From: Halomonas elongata
GTDB lineage: Bacteria > Pseudomonadota > Gammaproteobacteria > Pseudomonadales > Halomonadaceae
Length of the DNA stretch: 35,352 nucleotides
Direction: 5' to 3'
Assembly (NCBI RefSeq): GCF_029081005.1
Contig: NZ_JAJQTQ010000034.1
Span: forward strand, 1-35,352
Shown here: piece by piece, positions 14,886 through 23,862 of the stretch
How positions within the stretch are numbered: the first letter of the stretch is position 1
Layout of the letters: the number at the start of each line of letters is the position of its first letter
Notes under the pieces: model-generated
Seen by the model: the letters and a program-made list of their open reading frames with translations, nothing else
The model's database searches: none
Told to the model about the DNA's origin: nothing
Translations under genes and position numbers: made by a program

Positions 14886-15880
14886 TGTGGCGTTGGCGGA
14901 AACGGTCGGGCTGCGCTGCCAGTGTCCTGCTGGCCGGATGTATCGCCTTGCCGGCGATGGCCCGGGAAGAGGCGACGTCGGCGGATCCTCTCGACTGTAC
15001 CGCACTTGCCGAGCAGGAAACGCCGACGTCGGCCGATTCCTGGTTCGGGCGCAGTCGCTGGGCCAGTCATTGTTACATCTTCCAGGCGCGTGCCGTACGC
15101 ATCGGCGTCGATGGCGTCCGGACGCTGGCGTTGTCCCATGACGTCACGGATGGTGTCGAGCGCGAGGTGGCCCGCTTCCTGGATGGTCCCCCGGCGGTCC
15201 ATGAGCGGCGCGGCGGGATCGGTCGTCTCGGCGGTGAAGGGATCCATCCTGACGCCAGCGAACGGCATCTCGAGGACTTCTATCGTCTGCGCCTGGCCGG
15301 CGAGTCACGCATCGCCAGTCGGCGTGCTGTCCGTCTCGAGATCGAGCCGCTGGACGATCAGCGTTACGGGCGTCGCCTGTGGCTGGATTCGTCCACGGCG
15401 CTGCCGCTCAAGCAGGTGCTGCTCGACGAGCGTGGCCGTGCCGTCGAAACCTTCCAGATCACCGAATTGCGCGATCCCCGGCTGTATCAGGGCGAGATCG
15501 AGCGGTTGTCCCGAAACGATACCCCGTCCGAGCGTCCCTGGCGCCCCGGTTGGCTGCCCGACGGCTTCGAGCCGCAGACCATCGCGGCGTCCGACGGCTC
15601 GCGTGGCGAGGTCGAGCAACGGATCTATGGCGATGGGCTTGCCACCCTCAGCCTGTTCGTCGAGTCCGTGTCAGGGCAAGAGCTTCTCAAGCCCGGCGTG
15701 CACCGCCTGGGGGTCTCCCATGCGGCCGTTCGGCACGGTGAGCTCGGTGGGCGTCCGCGTCAGGTCGTGGTCATGGGCGAGCTGCCGCCATCGGTGCTGC
15801 AGCGGGTGGCCGAATCCGTCGAGTGGCGTGGAGGGCAGAACACCGCCGCTTCTTCCCGGGATAGCGCCTCTCCCCCGTGA
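14885..15880 (+). CDS. mucB: Sigma-E regulatory protein RseB/MucB
   Basis: 331 residues. RseB/MucB binds the periplasmic part of the anti-sigma factor and shields it from cleavage until lipid or LPS signals release it. An N-terminal MucB/RseB domain (about 50-215, WFGRSRWASHCYIFQARAV, LEDFYRLRLAGESRIASRRA, VRLEIEPLDDQRYGRRLWLD) is followed by a C-terminal domain (about 225-315, RPGWLPDGFEPQ, YGDGLATLSLFVE, VVVMGELPP). The signal sequence contains LLAGC at residues 15-19, a plausible lipobox, ahead of an alternative signal-peptidase-I site AMA. It could therefore be a lipoprotein, unlike soluble E. coli RseB. The start is coupled to mucA. Confidence 0.92.
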   Translation: MWRWRKRSGCAASVLLAGCIALPAMAREEATSADPLDCTALAEQETPTSADSWFGRSRWASHCYIFQARAVRIGVDGVRTLALSHDVTDGVEREVARFLDGPPAVHERRGGIGRLGGEGIHPDASERHLEDFYRLRLAGESRIASRRAVRLEIEPLDDQRYGRRLWLDSSTALPLKQVLLDERGRAVETFQITELRDPRLYQGEIERLSRNDTPSERPWRPGWLPDGFEPQTIAASDGSRGEVEQRIYGDGLATLSLFVESVSGQELLKPGVHRLGVSHAAVRHGELGGRPRQVVVMGELPPSVLQRVAESVEWRGGQNTAASSRDSASPP

Positions 15881-15949
15881 ACTCGCAGGCATGGCTGATG
15901 CCGGCGGGCCGTGAGTTCGTGTTTGCCGGAAGGCATCTTGCGGCTCGCT

Positions 15950-15977
15950 GAACCTTTTCGCCTCACTGTGGTTTAGA
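15950..15977 (+). promoter_or_regulatory. Candidate sigma-E promoter upstream of mucD
   Basis: GAACCT (15950-15955), 16 bases, TTTAGA (15972-15977). The -35 is close to GAACTT; the -10 is a weaker match. It would allow mucD to be induced separately from algU-mucA-mucB, fitting the 144-base gap before mucD. Confidence 0.35.
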
Positions 15978-16024
15978 AGAATGCGAACCCCTCATCCCAT
16001 CCAATCCTGTCACAGGAGTCTTTC

Positions 16025-17446
16025 ATGACACGCATGACGCGACACCTAGCCCTGTGGATGTTCCTGACGCTGGCGGTTTTCGCCGGTCAGTCCGCCATGG
16101 CGCAGGAGTTGCCGGACTTCACCGGTCTGGTGGAAGACGCTGCTCCGGCGGTGGTCAACATTTCCACCTCGCGCGAAGTGGAAACCCGCAACATGCCGTT
16201 CGGCCAGTTCGGTGGGCAGGAACTGCCGGACATCTTCAAGCACTTCTTCGGTGAGCGTTTCGGTGATCAGATGCCGATGCCGCCCGGGGCCCATGGCCGC
16301 AGCGAGGAGCGTCGTTCGCTCGGTTCGGGTTTCATCATCAGCGAGGACGGCTACATCATGACCAATGCCCATGTGGTCAAGGGAGCCGATGAGATCCTCG
16401 TGCGTCTCAACGACAGTCGCGAACTGGAAGCCGAGCTGGTCGGTGCCGATACCAAGACCGATGTCGCCGTGCTCAAGGTCGATGCCGACAACCTGCCGAC
16501 GCTGACCCTGGGAGACTCCGAGGATCTGAAAGTGGGGCAGTGGGTTGCCGCCATCGGCTCGCCCTTCGGTCTGGACCACTCGGTAACCTCCGGGATCATC
16601 AGTGCCATCAACCGGACCCTGCCGCGGGATGTCTATGTGCCCTTCATCCAGACGGATGTGGCGATCAATCCGGGCAACTCCGGTGGGCCGCTGTTCAATC
16701 TGGATGGCGAAGTGATCGGCATCAACTCGCAGATCTTCACTCGCAGTGGTGGTTACATGGGGCTTTCCTTCGCCATTCCGATCGATGTAGCGATGGATGT
16801 GGCGGATCAACTGCGCAATGATGGCTCGGTGAGTCGAGGCTGGCTAGGCGTGATGATCCAGCCGGTGTCCCGCGAGCTGGCCGACTCCTTCGGCATGGAC
16901 AAGCCCGAAGGGGCGCTGGTCGCCGACCTCGATCCCGAAGGACCGGCCGCACGTGATGGCCTGGAAGCCGGCGATGTCATCCTCGAGGTGAATGGCCAGA
17001 CCGTGGATCGCTCCAGCACCCTGCCGCGCCTGGTCGGGGGCGTATCGCCGGGCGAGGATGTCGACCTCGCAGTAATGCGCAATGGCGAGCGCCGGACCGT
17101 GACGGTGACCGTCGGCGACTGGCCGGATGCGCAGAAGACTGACAGTGGGCAGGGCGATACTTCGCCGGCACGCCTGGGGCTCGCGGTCCAGCCGCTGGAG
17201 AGTGGCCAGCACGACGAGGCCATCGACAATGGCGTGCGTGTGGTCGATGTCGACCCCAGGGGCGTCGCCGCCGATGCGGGTATCCGTGCCGGCGATATCC
17301 TGGTCAGCATCGGTGAGCATGCGGTGGAAAGCCCCGAGCAGCTCAGCGAGTTGATCGGCGAGCTGCCCGAGGAGCGCTCGGTGCCGGTGCGTCTGTACCG
17401 CAATGGTCATTCCTACTATGTGGCGTTGCGCCTGGCGCAGGAGTAA
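16025..17446 (+). CDS. mucD: Periplasmic serine protease MucD (DegP/DegQ family)
   Basis: 473 residues. This trypsin-like HtrA protease and chaperone degrades misfolded periplasmic proteins and dampens the AlgU response. The signal peptide is cleaved near AMAQ (residue 26). The catalytic triad is visible as His116 (TNAHVVKG), Asp146 (TKTDVAVL) and Ser219 (NPGNSGGPLFN). Two PDZ domains follow (about 265-360, RGWLGVMIQPVSRELADSFG; and 375-470, RLGLAVQPLE). The ribosome site AGGAG at 16014 supports ATG 16025, though ATG 16034 is possible. Placement after mucB matches Pseudomonas algU operons. Confidence 0.96.
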   Translation: MTRMTRHLALWMFLTLAVFAGQSAMAQELPDFTGLVEDAAPAVVNISTSREVETRNMPFGQFGGQELPDIFKHFFGERFGDQMPMPPGAHGRSEERRSLGSGFIISEDGYIMTNAHVVKGADEILVRLNDSRELEAELVGADTKTDVAVLKVDADNLPTLTLGDSEDLKVGQWVAAIGSPFGLDHSVTSGIISAINRTLPRDVYVPFIQTDVAINPGNSGGPLFNLDGEVIGINSQIFTRSGGYMGLSFAIPIDVAMDVADQLRNDGSVSRGWLGVMIQPVSRELADSFGMDKPEGALVADLDPEGPAARDGLEAGDVILEVNGQTVDRSSTLPRLVGGVSPGEDVDLAVMRNGERRTVTVTVGDWPDAQKTDSGQGDTSPARLGLAVQPLESGQHDEAIDNGVRVVDVDPRGVAADAGIRAGDILVSIGEHAVESPEQLSELIGELPEERSVPVRLYRNGHSYYVALRLAQE

Positions 17447-17486
17447 CAGGGGGACTTCCCCGCTCCGTCACGGCACGATGTGACCC

Positions 17487-17516
17487 GCGACCCGACGGCC
17501 TCGACCGTCGGGTCGC
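17487..17516 (+). terminator. Hairpin after mucD
   Basis: GCGACCCGACGG (17487-17498) pairs perfectly with CCGTCGGGTCGC (17505-17516) around a 6-base loop. The 12-pair GC-rich stem lies 40 bases after the mucD stop. The downstream bases TGTATCTAG are only partly T-rich, so it is a probable but imperfect terminator. Confidence 0.65.
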
Positions 17517-17545
17517 TGTATCTAGCCGGCGCATCCCGCTACAAT
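17517..17545 (+). promoter_or_regulatory. Probable promoter for lepA-lepB-rnc-era
   Basis: TACAAT (17540-17545) is a good -10. At 17 bases upstream lies only a poor -35, TGTATC. It lies just after the mucD hairpin and about 75 bases before the likely lepA transcript's first codon. Confidence 0.4.
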
Positions 17546-17627
17546 GCCGCCATCTCACACGACGCGTCGGCCCGATACGATTGACACAGGCTGCATCCGC
17601 ACGCGTTCATGAAACGGATTACCTTGA

Positions 17628-19445
17628 ATGGCAGATATCGATAACCGTAAAGTAATCAACGGGATACGGAATTTCTCGATCATTGCGCACATCGACCATG
17701 GCAAGTCGACCCTGGCCGATCGCCTGATCCAGACCTGCGGTGGACTCACCGAGCGCGAGCTCAAGGAACAGGTCCTCGACTCGATGGACCTCGAGCGTGA
17801 GCGAGGCATCACCATCAAGGCCCAGTCGGTGACGCTCGACTATCACGCCCAGGATGGCAACGTCTATCAGCTCAACTTCATCGATACGCCCGGGCACGTC
17901 GATTTCTCCTATGAGGTGTCCCGCTCGCTGTATGCCTGCGAGGGGGCGTTGCTGGTGGTGGATGCCGCCCAGGGTGTCGAGGCCCAGTCGGTGGCCAACT
18001 GTTACACGGCCATCGAGCAGGGGCTCGAGGTCCTGCCGGTGCTCAACAAGATGGATCTGCCCCAGGCCGATCCGGCCAAGGTGGGCGAAGAGATCGAAGA
18101 GATCATCGGTCTGGACGCCACCGATGCCTGCCAGGTATCCGCCAAGAGCGGCCTGGGCATCGACGCCTTGCTGGAACGCCTGGTGCGCGACATTCCGCCG
18201 CCCAAGGGCGATCCCGACAAGCCCCTGCAGGCGCTGATCATCGACTCCTGGTTCGACAACTACCTCGGTGTGGTGTCGCTGGTACGCATCTTCGACGGCA
18301 CTCTGAAGAAGAGCGACAAGATCCGCATCACCTCGACCGGCCGTGACTGGCTGGCCACCGAGGTCGGCATCTTCACGCCACAGCGCCGCCAGACTGGTGT
18401 GCTGCGTGCCGGCGAGGTGGGCTTCGTGGTCGCCGGTATCAAGGACATCCAGGGTGCGCCGGTGGGCGATACCATCACCCATGCCAAGACGCCGGACGTG
18501 AAACGGCTGCCGGGCTTCCAGAAGGTCAAGCCCCAGGTCTACGCCGGCATGTTCCCGGTCAGTTCCGATGACTACGAGGACTTCCGCGACGCCCTGGAGA
18601 AGCTGGCGCTCAACGACGCTTCCCTGGATTACGAGCCGGAAAACTCCGATGCCATGGGCTTCGGTTTCCGGGTCGGTTTCCTCGGTACCCTGCACATGGA
18701 GATCGTCCAGGAGCGGCTCGAGCGTGAATACGATCTGGATCTGCTGACCACGGCGCCGACCGTGGTCTATGAGCTTGTCATGAAGAATGGCGAGATGCGT
18801 TATGTCTCCAATCCTTCCAAGCTGCCCGACATGGCCGATGTGGAGGAAATGCGCGAGCCCGTCGTGCGTGCCAGCATCCTGGTGCCGCAGGATTTCGTCG
18901 GCAATGTCATCGCCGAGTGCGAGCAGCGGCGTGGCACCCAGCTGGACATGCTGTTTCTGGGCAGCCAGATCCAGTTGACCTACGAGCTGCCCATGTCCGA
19001 GGTGGTGATGGACTTCTTCGATCGCCTGAAGTCCATCTCCAAGGGGTATGCCTCGCTCGAGTACAACTTCGAGCGTTTCGAAGCGGCCAACCTGTCGCGT
19101 CTCGATGTGCTGATCAATGGCGACCGTGTCGATGCCCTGGCGGTGATCATCCATCGCGACCATGCGCATTCGCGGGGGCGGATCCTGGTCGAGAAGATGA
19201 AGGAACTGATTCCCCGGCAGATGTTCGATGTCGCCATCCAGGCGGCGATCGGTGGCCAGGTCGTGGCGCGCTCCACCGTCAAGGCACTGCGCAAGAACGT
19301 GACCGCCAAGTGTTACGGCGGCGACACGACCCGCAAGAAGAAGCTGCTCGAGAAGCAGAAGGCGGGCAAGAAACGCATGAAGCAGGTCGGCCGGGTGGAG
19401 ATTCCCCAGGAAGCCTTCCTTGCCGTGCTCAAGGTGAACGACTAG
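17628..19445 (+). CDS. lepA: Elongation factor 4 (LepA) translational GTPase
   Basis: 605 residues, the usual LepA length. This ribosome-bound GTPase affects back-translocation, ribosome biogenesis and fidelity under stress. The G1 motif AHIDHGKS (20-27), switch [10 protein letters not shown] and NKMDLP are visible. The EF-G-like domains and the LepA-specific C-terminal domain follow ([20 protein letters not shown], then [20 protein letters not shown]). The ribosome site before ATG 17628 is weak, but [20 protein letters not shown] is the family N-terminus. lepB follows 15 bases later, as in E. coli. Confidence 0.98.
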   Translation: MADIDNRKVINGIRNFSIIAHIDHGKSTLADRLIQTCGGLTERELKEQVLDSMDLERERGITIKAQSVTLDYHAQDGNVYQLNFIDTPGHVDFSYEVSRSLYACEGALLVVDAAQGVEAQSVANCYTAIEQGLEVLPVLNKMDLPQADPAKVGEEIEEIIGLDATDACQVSAKSGLGIDALLERLVRDIPPPKGDPDKPLQALIIDSWFDNYLGVVSLVRIFDGTLKKSDKIRITSTGRDWLATEVGIFTPQRRQTGVLRAGEVGFVVAGIKDIQGAPVGDTITHAKTPDVKRLPGFQKVKPQVYAGMFPVSSDDYEDFRDALEKLALNDASLDYEPENSDAMGFGFRVGFLGTLHMEIVQERLEREYDLDLLTTAPTVVYELVMKNGEMRYVSNPSKLPDMADVEEMREPVVRASILVPQDFVGNVIAECEQRRGTQLDMLFLGSQIQLTYELPMSEVVMDFFDRLKSISKGYASLEYNFERFEAANLSRLDVLINGDRVDALAVIIHRDHAHSRGRILVEKMKELIPRQMFDVAIQAAIGGQVVARSTVKALRKNVTAKCYGGDTTRKKKLLEKQKAGKKRMKQVGRVEIPQEAFLAVLKVND

Positions 19446-19460
19446 GGAAGGACGGAGACA

Positions 19461-20267
19461 ATGGATTTTGCACTTCTGCTGGTGGTAGCGGTGGCGGTCA
19501 CCGGGGTGGTCTGGTTGCTCGACCTGGTCTGGTGGCGTCCGGCGCGTCGCGCGCGCTTGACCGCCAGCGCCGAGGCCGGCACGACCGAGGGGATCGATCC
19601 GGCGGCGCGGGAGAAAGCGCTAAAGGATCCCTGGCCGGTGGACTATGCCCGTTCGTTCTTCCCTGTGTTGCTCGTGGTGCTGCTGCTGCGCAGCTTCCTG
19701 GTCGAGCCGTTTCAGATCCCCTCGGGCTCGATGCGACCGACGCTGGAGGTGGGTGACTTCATCCTCGTCAACAAGTTTGCCTATGGCTTGAGGCTGCCCG
19801 TCATCAATACCAAGGTCGTCGAGCTGGGAGAGCCTGAGCGCGGCGATGTCATGGTCTTCCGCTTTCCCGAGGACCCGTCGGTGAACTTCATCAAGCGTGT
19901 GGTCGGCCTGCCGGGCGATCATATTCGCTACGAGGACAAGCAGCTCTACGTCAATGGCGAACCGGTGCCCAAGCACCTGCTGGAAGCAGGCCCCGAGGGG
20001 GAGCCCGGCGAGTTGTTGATGGAAGAGCAACTGGGCGGGGTGACCCACGATATCTACAATAATCCTCGTGACCCGGGCCCGCAGGTACGTGAGCTCGTGG
20101 TCCCGGAGGACCACTACTTCGCCATGGGAGACAACCGCGACCACTCCAATGACAGTCGTTACTGGGGATTCGTCCCGGAGGAGAACGTCGTGGGCAAGGC
20201 CTTCGCGGTGTGGATGCACTGGGATGGCGGTCTGCCGAGCTTTACTGATGTGCGTGGTATCCATTGA
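19461..20267 (+). CDS. lepB: Signal peptidase I
   Basis: 268 residues. It cleaves signal peptides from exported proteins at the outer face of the inner membrane. Two N-terminal membrane helices (about 3-22 and 66-80) are followed by the catalytic domain. The catalytic dyad is Ser90 in QIPSGSMRPTL and Lys145 in NFIKRVVGLPGD; the later box MGDNRDHSNDSRYWGFVPE is also present. GGAG precedes ATG 19461. It supplies processing for the many exported proteins encoded in this window (TonB accessories, MucD). Confidence 0.97.
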   Translation: MDFALLLVVAVAVTGVVWLLDLVWWRPARRARLTASAEAGTTEGIDPAAREKALKDPWPVDYARSFFPVLLVVLLLRSFLVEPFQIPSGSMRPTLEVGDFILVNKFAYGLRLPVINTKVVELGEPERGDVMVFRFPEDPSVNFIKRVVGLPGDHIRYEDKQLYVNGEPVPKHLLEAGPEGEPGELLMEEQLGGVTHDIYNNPRDPGPQVRELVVPEDHYFAMGDNRDHSNDSRYWGFVPEENVVGKAFAVWMHWDGGLPSFTDVRGIH

Positions 20268-20285
20268 GATGCCGGGAACGGCATC
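20268..20285 (+). other. Small hairpin in the lepB-rnc gap
   Basis: GATGCC (20268-20273), loop GGGAAC, GGCATC (20280-20285): a perfect six-pair stem between the lepB stop and the rnc ribosome site. In E. coli, RNase III cuts its own mRNA leader in a stem-loop. This stem is short, so a similar role is only a possibility. Confidence 0.3.
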
Positions 20286-20310
20286 GCTGTCATGATATAG
20301 CAGGAGCTTC

Positions 20311-21000
20311 GTGAGCAATTCCCTCGATATTTTCAGCCGCCGCATCGGGCACTGTTTTGCCCAGCCCGAGCTGCTAGAACTGGCCATGACCCATCGCAGT
20401 TATGGCGGTCGCAACAACGAACGCCTGGAGTTCCTCGGCGATTCCATCGTCAACTTCGTCATCGCCGAGGATCTCTTTCAGCGTTTCCCGCAGGCGCGGG
20501 AAGGGCAGCTGTCGCGTCTGCGTGCCCGGCTGGTCAAGGGCCAGACCCTGGCCGAGCTGGCCCGGGAAATGGAGTTCGGCGAATGCCTTCGCCTGGGATC
20601 GGGTGAAATGAAGAGCGGCGGTCATCGCCGCGACTCGATACTGGCCGATGCCGTGGAAGCGGTGATCGGTGCCATCTATCTGGACGCCGGCATGGATACC
20701 GCGCGAACGCGGGTGTTGTCCTGGTTCGCCGAGCGGCTGGAGACCATCAATCTCCAGGACACCCAGAAGGATCCCAAGACCCGCCTGCAGGAGTTCCTGC
20801 AGTCCCGGCAGGTTTCGCTGCCCCGGTACGAAGTGATCTCCGTGGAAGGCGAGGCCCATGCCCAGACCTTCACTGTCGAATGCCATGTGGAGATGCTCGA
20901 CGAGCACACCCTGGGCATCGGCTCCAGTCGACGACACGCCGAACAGCAGGCCGCCGAACAGGCCCTGTCGAAGCTCGAGAAGAGGGGGCCGCGCGCATGA
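20311..21000 (+). CDS. rnc: Ribonuclease III
   Basis: 229 residues. It cleaves double-stranded RNA, processing rRNA precursors and regulatory RNAs. The catalytic domain has the signature [20 protein letters not shown] (Glu40, Asp44) and [20 protein letters not shown] (Asp113, Glu116). A double-stranded RNA-binding domain covers about 156-226 ([40 protein letters not shown]). The start is GTG at 20311, supported by AGGAG at 20302-20306. The stop overlaps the era start (ATGA). Confidence 0.97.
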   Translation: MSNSLDIFSRRIGHCFAQPELLELAMTHRSYGGRNNERLEFLGDSIVNFVIAEDLFQRFPQAREGQLSRLRARLVKGQTLAELAREMEFGECLRLGSGEMKSGGHRRDSILADAVEAVIGAIYLDAGMDTARTRVLSWFAERLETINLQDTQKDPKTRLQEFLQSRQVSLPRYEVISVEGEAHAQTFTVECHVEMLDEHTLGIGSSRRHAEQQAAEQALSKLEKRGPRA

Positions 21001-21896
21001 CCCAGACCTGTGGTTTCGTGGCAATCGTCGGACGGCCGAATGTCGGCAAGTCGACATTGATGAATCATATTCTCGGACAGAAGATCTCGATCACCTCGCG
21101 GCGTCCGCAGACGACGCGCCATCAGGTGATGGGTATCAAGACCGAGGGAGATGCCCAGTTCATCTATGTCGATACGCCGGGCATCCACCTGCTCGAGAAG
21201 GATCGCAACAAGGCGATCAACCGCTTCATGAATCAGGCTGCCACCCAGGCCCTGCGTGACGTGGACTGCGTGATCTTCATCATCGATCGCACTCGCTGGA
21301 CCGCCGAGGACCAGGTGGTCCTGGAGCGGCTGGCCACGGTCAAGGCGCCGGTGATTCTGGCGGTGAACAAGGTCGACCGAATCAACGACAAGTCGAGCCT
21401 GTTGCCCTGGCTCGAAGACGTGAGCGGACGTCGCGAATTTGCCGCCATCGTGCCGGTCGCCGCCAAGCATGGCACCAATGTGGCCGAGCTCGAGGCCGAG
21501 GTTGCCAAATACCTCCCCGAGAGCGTGCACTACTTCCCCGACGACCAGGTGACCGATCGCAGCCTGCGTTTCCTGGCGGCGGAACTGGTGCGCGAGAAGA
21601 TCATGCGTCAGTTGGGCGATGAACTTCCCTACCAGATGACCGTCGAGATCGAGGAATTCAAGGAAGAGGACAAGGTCACGCACATCAGCGCCCTGATCAT
21701 GGTGGAGCGGCAGGGTCAGAAGAAGATCCTGATCGGTGATCGCGGCGAGCGGATCAAGAAGATCGGACGCGATGCCCGGCTCGAACTGGAACGGGTGGTC
21801 GGCACCAAGGTCATGCTCAATCTCTGGGTCAAGGTCAAGCGGGGCTGGTCCGACGACGACAGGGCATTGAAGAGCCTCGGCTATGATTTAGACTGA
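20997..21896 (+). CDS. era: GTPase Era
   Basis: 299 residues. This GTPase binds the 3' end of 16S rRNA during 30S subunit maturation. G1 GRPNVGKS (12-19), DTPGIH, NKVD and a C-terminal KH domain ([20 protein letters not shown]) are visible. ATG 20997 overlaps the rnc stop and begins the family N-terminus; the frame is open further upstream only inside rnc. AGGGGG precedes it. The stop is followed within four bases by a long run of 7-base repeats. Confidence 0.97.
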   Translation: MTQTCGFVAIVGRPNVGKSTLMNHILGQKISITSRRPQTTRHQVMGIKTEGDAQFIYVDTPGIHLLEKDRNKAINRFMNQAATQALRDVDCVIFIIDRTRWTAEDQVVLERLATVKAPVILAVNKVDRINDKSSLLPWLEDVSGRREFAAIVPVAAKHGTNVAELEAEVAKYLPESVHYFPDDQVTDRSLRFLAAELVREKIMRQLGDELPYQMTVEIEEFKEEDKVTHISALIMVERQGQKKILIGDRGERIKKIGRDARLELERVVGTKVMLNLWVKVKRGWSDDDRALKSLGYDLD

Positions 21897-22224
21897 CGTC
21901 GAGCTTCGAGCTTCGAGCTTCGAGCTTCGAGCTTCGAGCTTCGAGCTTCGAGCTTCGAGCTGCGGGTTCCGAGCCTCGAGAGTCGAGCAGGGCGTAGCAG
22001 GCTTGAAGCTGCGAACCCTGGGGGGAGGTTGTCGGGGTTCGCATCTCGTATCTCGCCGCTCGTATGCTTCGGGGGTGGGGTTCGCATCTCGTATCTCGCC
22101 GCTCGTATGTTTCGGGGGTGGGGTTCGAATCTCGTGTCTCGCCGCTCGTCTGCTCCGGAGCTCGCAGCTCGCATTCTTCCCGCTTCTGGCTCGGCCCGAA
22201 CGGCGATTCTCCTGACGGCGTCCC
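21897..22224. repeat. Intergenic heptad-repeat element B (between era and recO)
   Basis: This 328-base gap has three parts. First, about nine near-perfect tandem units of AGCTTCG (21900-21961) begin right at the era stop. Second comes a mixed stretch with CTCGAGAGTCGAG. Third is a 43-bp unit repeated three times (22034-22162). On the minus strand the 43-bp unit contains GAGCGGCGAGATACGAG, resembling the GAGCGGCGC left end of the other elements. The motif TTCTTCCCGCTTC (22174-22186) is the exact reverse complement of 35235-35247, so this copy is reversed relative to the others. No gene or clear promoter is seen; arginine-rich frames through it are repeat translations. Confidence 0.8.
22034..22162. 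repeat. 43-bp tandem repeat, three copies
   Basis: Copies start at 22034, 22077 and 22120 with exact 43-base spacing. The first two differ at one position in the shared core (TTCGCATCTCGTATCTCGCC); the third is more diverged and fades into flanking sequence. 43 is not a multiple of three, so it is not a coding repeat. Confidence 0.85.
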
Positions 22225-22923
22225 ATGACTCCTGAACCGGCCTACCTGCTGCACAAGCGTCCCTATCGCGAGACCAGCGCTCTGGTCGAGTTGCTGACGT
22301 TCCACCATGGACGCGTTCGAGCCGTGGCACGCGGTGTGCAGCGTCCGGGAAGTCGTCTGCGTGCCGTGCTCCAGCCATTTGCCCCCTTGCATGTCACCTG
22401 GAGCGGTAGCGGGGATCTCAAGCGCCTGGGCCTGATGGAAAGTCAGGGGGCGGCGGCCATGCTCGCCGGCGAGGGGCTGCTCTGCGGGTTATACGCCAAT
22501 GAGTTGCTGGCCCGGTTGCTGCCGGTCGAGTTGCCGGTCGATGACGTCTTCGCCTTCTATACCGCGGCCCTTGACGCCTTGCCGCATCCGGAGGGGCGGG
22601 CCGGGGTGCTGCGACGCCTGGAACTTTCCCTGCTCGAGGCGCTGGATGCCGAGCCCCGGTTCGTCGGCCCCGATAGCCAGGCGCTGGACCCGCAGACACG
22701 CTATGTCTTCGATACCGCCTCACGAGCCTTCGTCCCCGGTGAGCGGGGGATCGATGGGCGCACTCTCAAGCTGCTCGCGACGGGGGACTGGAGTGCCCCC
22801 GGTCTTGCCGGACCGGCCAAGGCGGTGATGCGCGCGGCCCTGGCGCCCCTGCTGGGCAACCGGCCGCTGCGTTCGCGGGAATTGATGCGTCAGCTCGCCG
22901 AACGCCGGACCCGCCAAGCTTGA
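22225..22923 (+). CDS. recO: DNA repair protein RecO
   Basis: 232 residues. RecO works with RecF and RecR to load RecA on gapped DNA. The N-terminal OB fold is clear (AYLLHKRPYRETSALVELLT, HHGRVRAVARGVQRPGSRLR) and is followed by the helical C-terminal domain (LYANELLARLLP, PHPEGRAGVLRRLELSLLEA). The zinc-binding cysteines of some RecO proteins are absent, as in E. coli. No strong ribosome site is seen before ATG 22225, which follows the repeat region. The last codons CAA GCT TGA overlap the start of the next heptad-repeat element (AAGCTTGAAGAGC), so the stop codon is part of the repeat. Confidence 0.93.
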   Translation: MTPEPAYLLHKRPYRETSALVELLTFHHGRVRAVARGVQRPGSRLRAVLQPFAPLHVTWSGSGDLKRLGLMESQGAAAMLAGEGLLCGLYANELLARLLPVELPVDDVFAFYTAALDALPHPEGRAGVLRRLELSLLEALDAEPRFVGPDSQALDPQTRYVFDTASRAFVPGERGIDGRTLKLLATGDWSAPGLAGPAKAVMRAALAPLLGNRPLRSRELMRQLAERRTRQA

Positions 22924-23042
22924 AGAGCGGCGCTTCGCGCCTGGAAGCTTGAAGCTGGAAGAAAGGCTTGCGGCATATGTGGGTGGTAACATGCTGTTTT
23001 CCAGCTTCCAGCTTCCAGCTTCCAGCTTCCAGCTTCCAGCTC
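22916..23042. repeat. Intergenic heptad-repeat element C (between recO and pdxJ)
   Basis: The left end is AAGCTTGAAGAGC (22916-22928), a perfect hairpin GGCGC-TTC-GCGCC (22929-22941), then TGGAAGCTTGAAGCTGGAAG. The right end has six AGCTTCC heptads (about 23001-23042), the inverted complement of the left units. Between them lie about 40 unique bases. It starts inside the recO stop region and ends just before the pdxJ ribosome site AAGGAG. This is the most compact and best preserved member. Confidence 0.85.
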
Positions 23043-23058
23043 ACTGAAGGAGATCGTC

Positions 23059-23862
23059 ATGCACCACCCCCCCCGCATTCTGCTCGGTGTCAACATCGAC
23101 CATGTCGCCACGCTGCGCCAGGCGCGTGGCACGCGTTATCCCGATCCGGTCCAGGCGGCCTTGCTGGCCGAGGAGGCCGGTGCCGATGGCATCACCGTCC
23201 ATCTGCGCGAAGATCGTCGCCATATCCAGGAGCGTGACGTTCGTCTGCTGGCCGAGGTGCTCAATACGCGCATGAATCTGGAGATGGCTGTCACCGAGGC
23301 GATGGTGACGTTTGCCGAGGAGATCCGTCCGGCCCATGTCTGCCTGGTGCCCGAGAAGCGTGAGGAGTTGACCACCGAAGGTGGCCTCGATGTGGCGGGT
23401 GGCCTGGAGGCCGTGAGCGATGCCTGTCGGCGGCTGGCGGCGATCGACTGTGATGTCTCGCTGTTCATCGACCCGGTTCCGGAGCAGGTCGAGGCGGCCG
23501 CGAAGACGGGAGCGCCGACGATCGAGCTGCACACCGGTGCCTATGCCGAGGCGAGCGGTGAGGCGGCCCGCCAGGAACATGCCCGCCTGGTGGCGGCCGC
23601 CGAGATGGCCGCCGAACTCGGTCTGATCGTCAACGCCGGCCATGGCCTGAATTATCACAATGTCGAGGCCATTGCGGCGATCCCCGGCATTCATGAGCTC
23701 AATATCGGCCATGCCCTGGTGGCTCGGGCGCTCTTCGTCGGCCTCAAGGAGGCGGTAGCGGAGATGAAGCGGCTGGCGATTGCCGGTCAGGAGGCGGGGC
23801 TGCTGGCCGAGCTCGATGAGCATGACCACGAGCATGACGACGAGGGTTGTTGCGGCGCATGA
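23059..23862 (+). CDS. pdxJ: Pyridoxine 5'-phosphate synthase PdxJ
   Basis: 267 residues. It condenses 3-amino-2-oxopropyl phosphate with deoxyxylulose phosphate to make pyridoxine phosphate in the DXP-dependent B6 route. The TIM-barrel motifs are complete: [60 protein letters not shown] and [26 protein letters not shown] precedes ATG 23059. The protein is about 24 residues longer than E. coli PdxJ. The extra tail ends [15 protein letters not shown], an acidic, His/Cys-rich sequence with metal-binding look. The stop overlaps the acpS start (ATGA), the same pair order as in E. coli. Confidence 0.96.
   Translation: MHHPPRILLGVNIDHVATLRQARGTRYPDPVQAALLAEEAGADGITVHLREDRRHIQERDVRLLAEVLNTRMNLEMAVTEAMVTFAEEIRPAHVCLVPEKREELTTEGGLDVAGGLEAVSDACRRLAAIDCDVSLFIDPVPEQVEAAAKTGAPTIELHTGAYAEASGEAARQEHARLVAAAEMAAELGLIVNAGHGLNYHNVEAIAAIPGIHELNIGHALVARALFVGLKEAVAEMKRLAIAGQEAGLLAELDEHDHEHDDEGCCGA

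Noticed and set aside
17619..19169. 516-codon open frame on the minus strand opposite lepA
   Set aside because: lepA is a full-length, unmistakable gene. The antisense frame is a GC-rich codon-usage shadow with no family motifs.
21900..21961. CRISPR-like appearance of the tandem arrays
   Set aside because: The units are 7 bases with no unique spacers and no cas genes nearby.
21835..22392. Minus-strand frames with repeated RSSKLEAR and YERRDTRCEPHPR sequence
   Set aside because: These are translations of the 7-base and 43-base repeats, not proteins. The period-7 array reads in all three frames, giving the repeated peptides.
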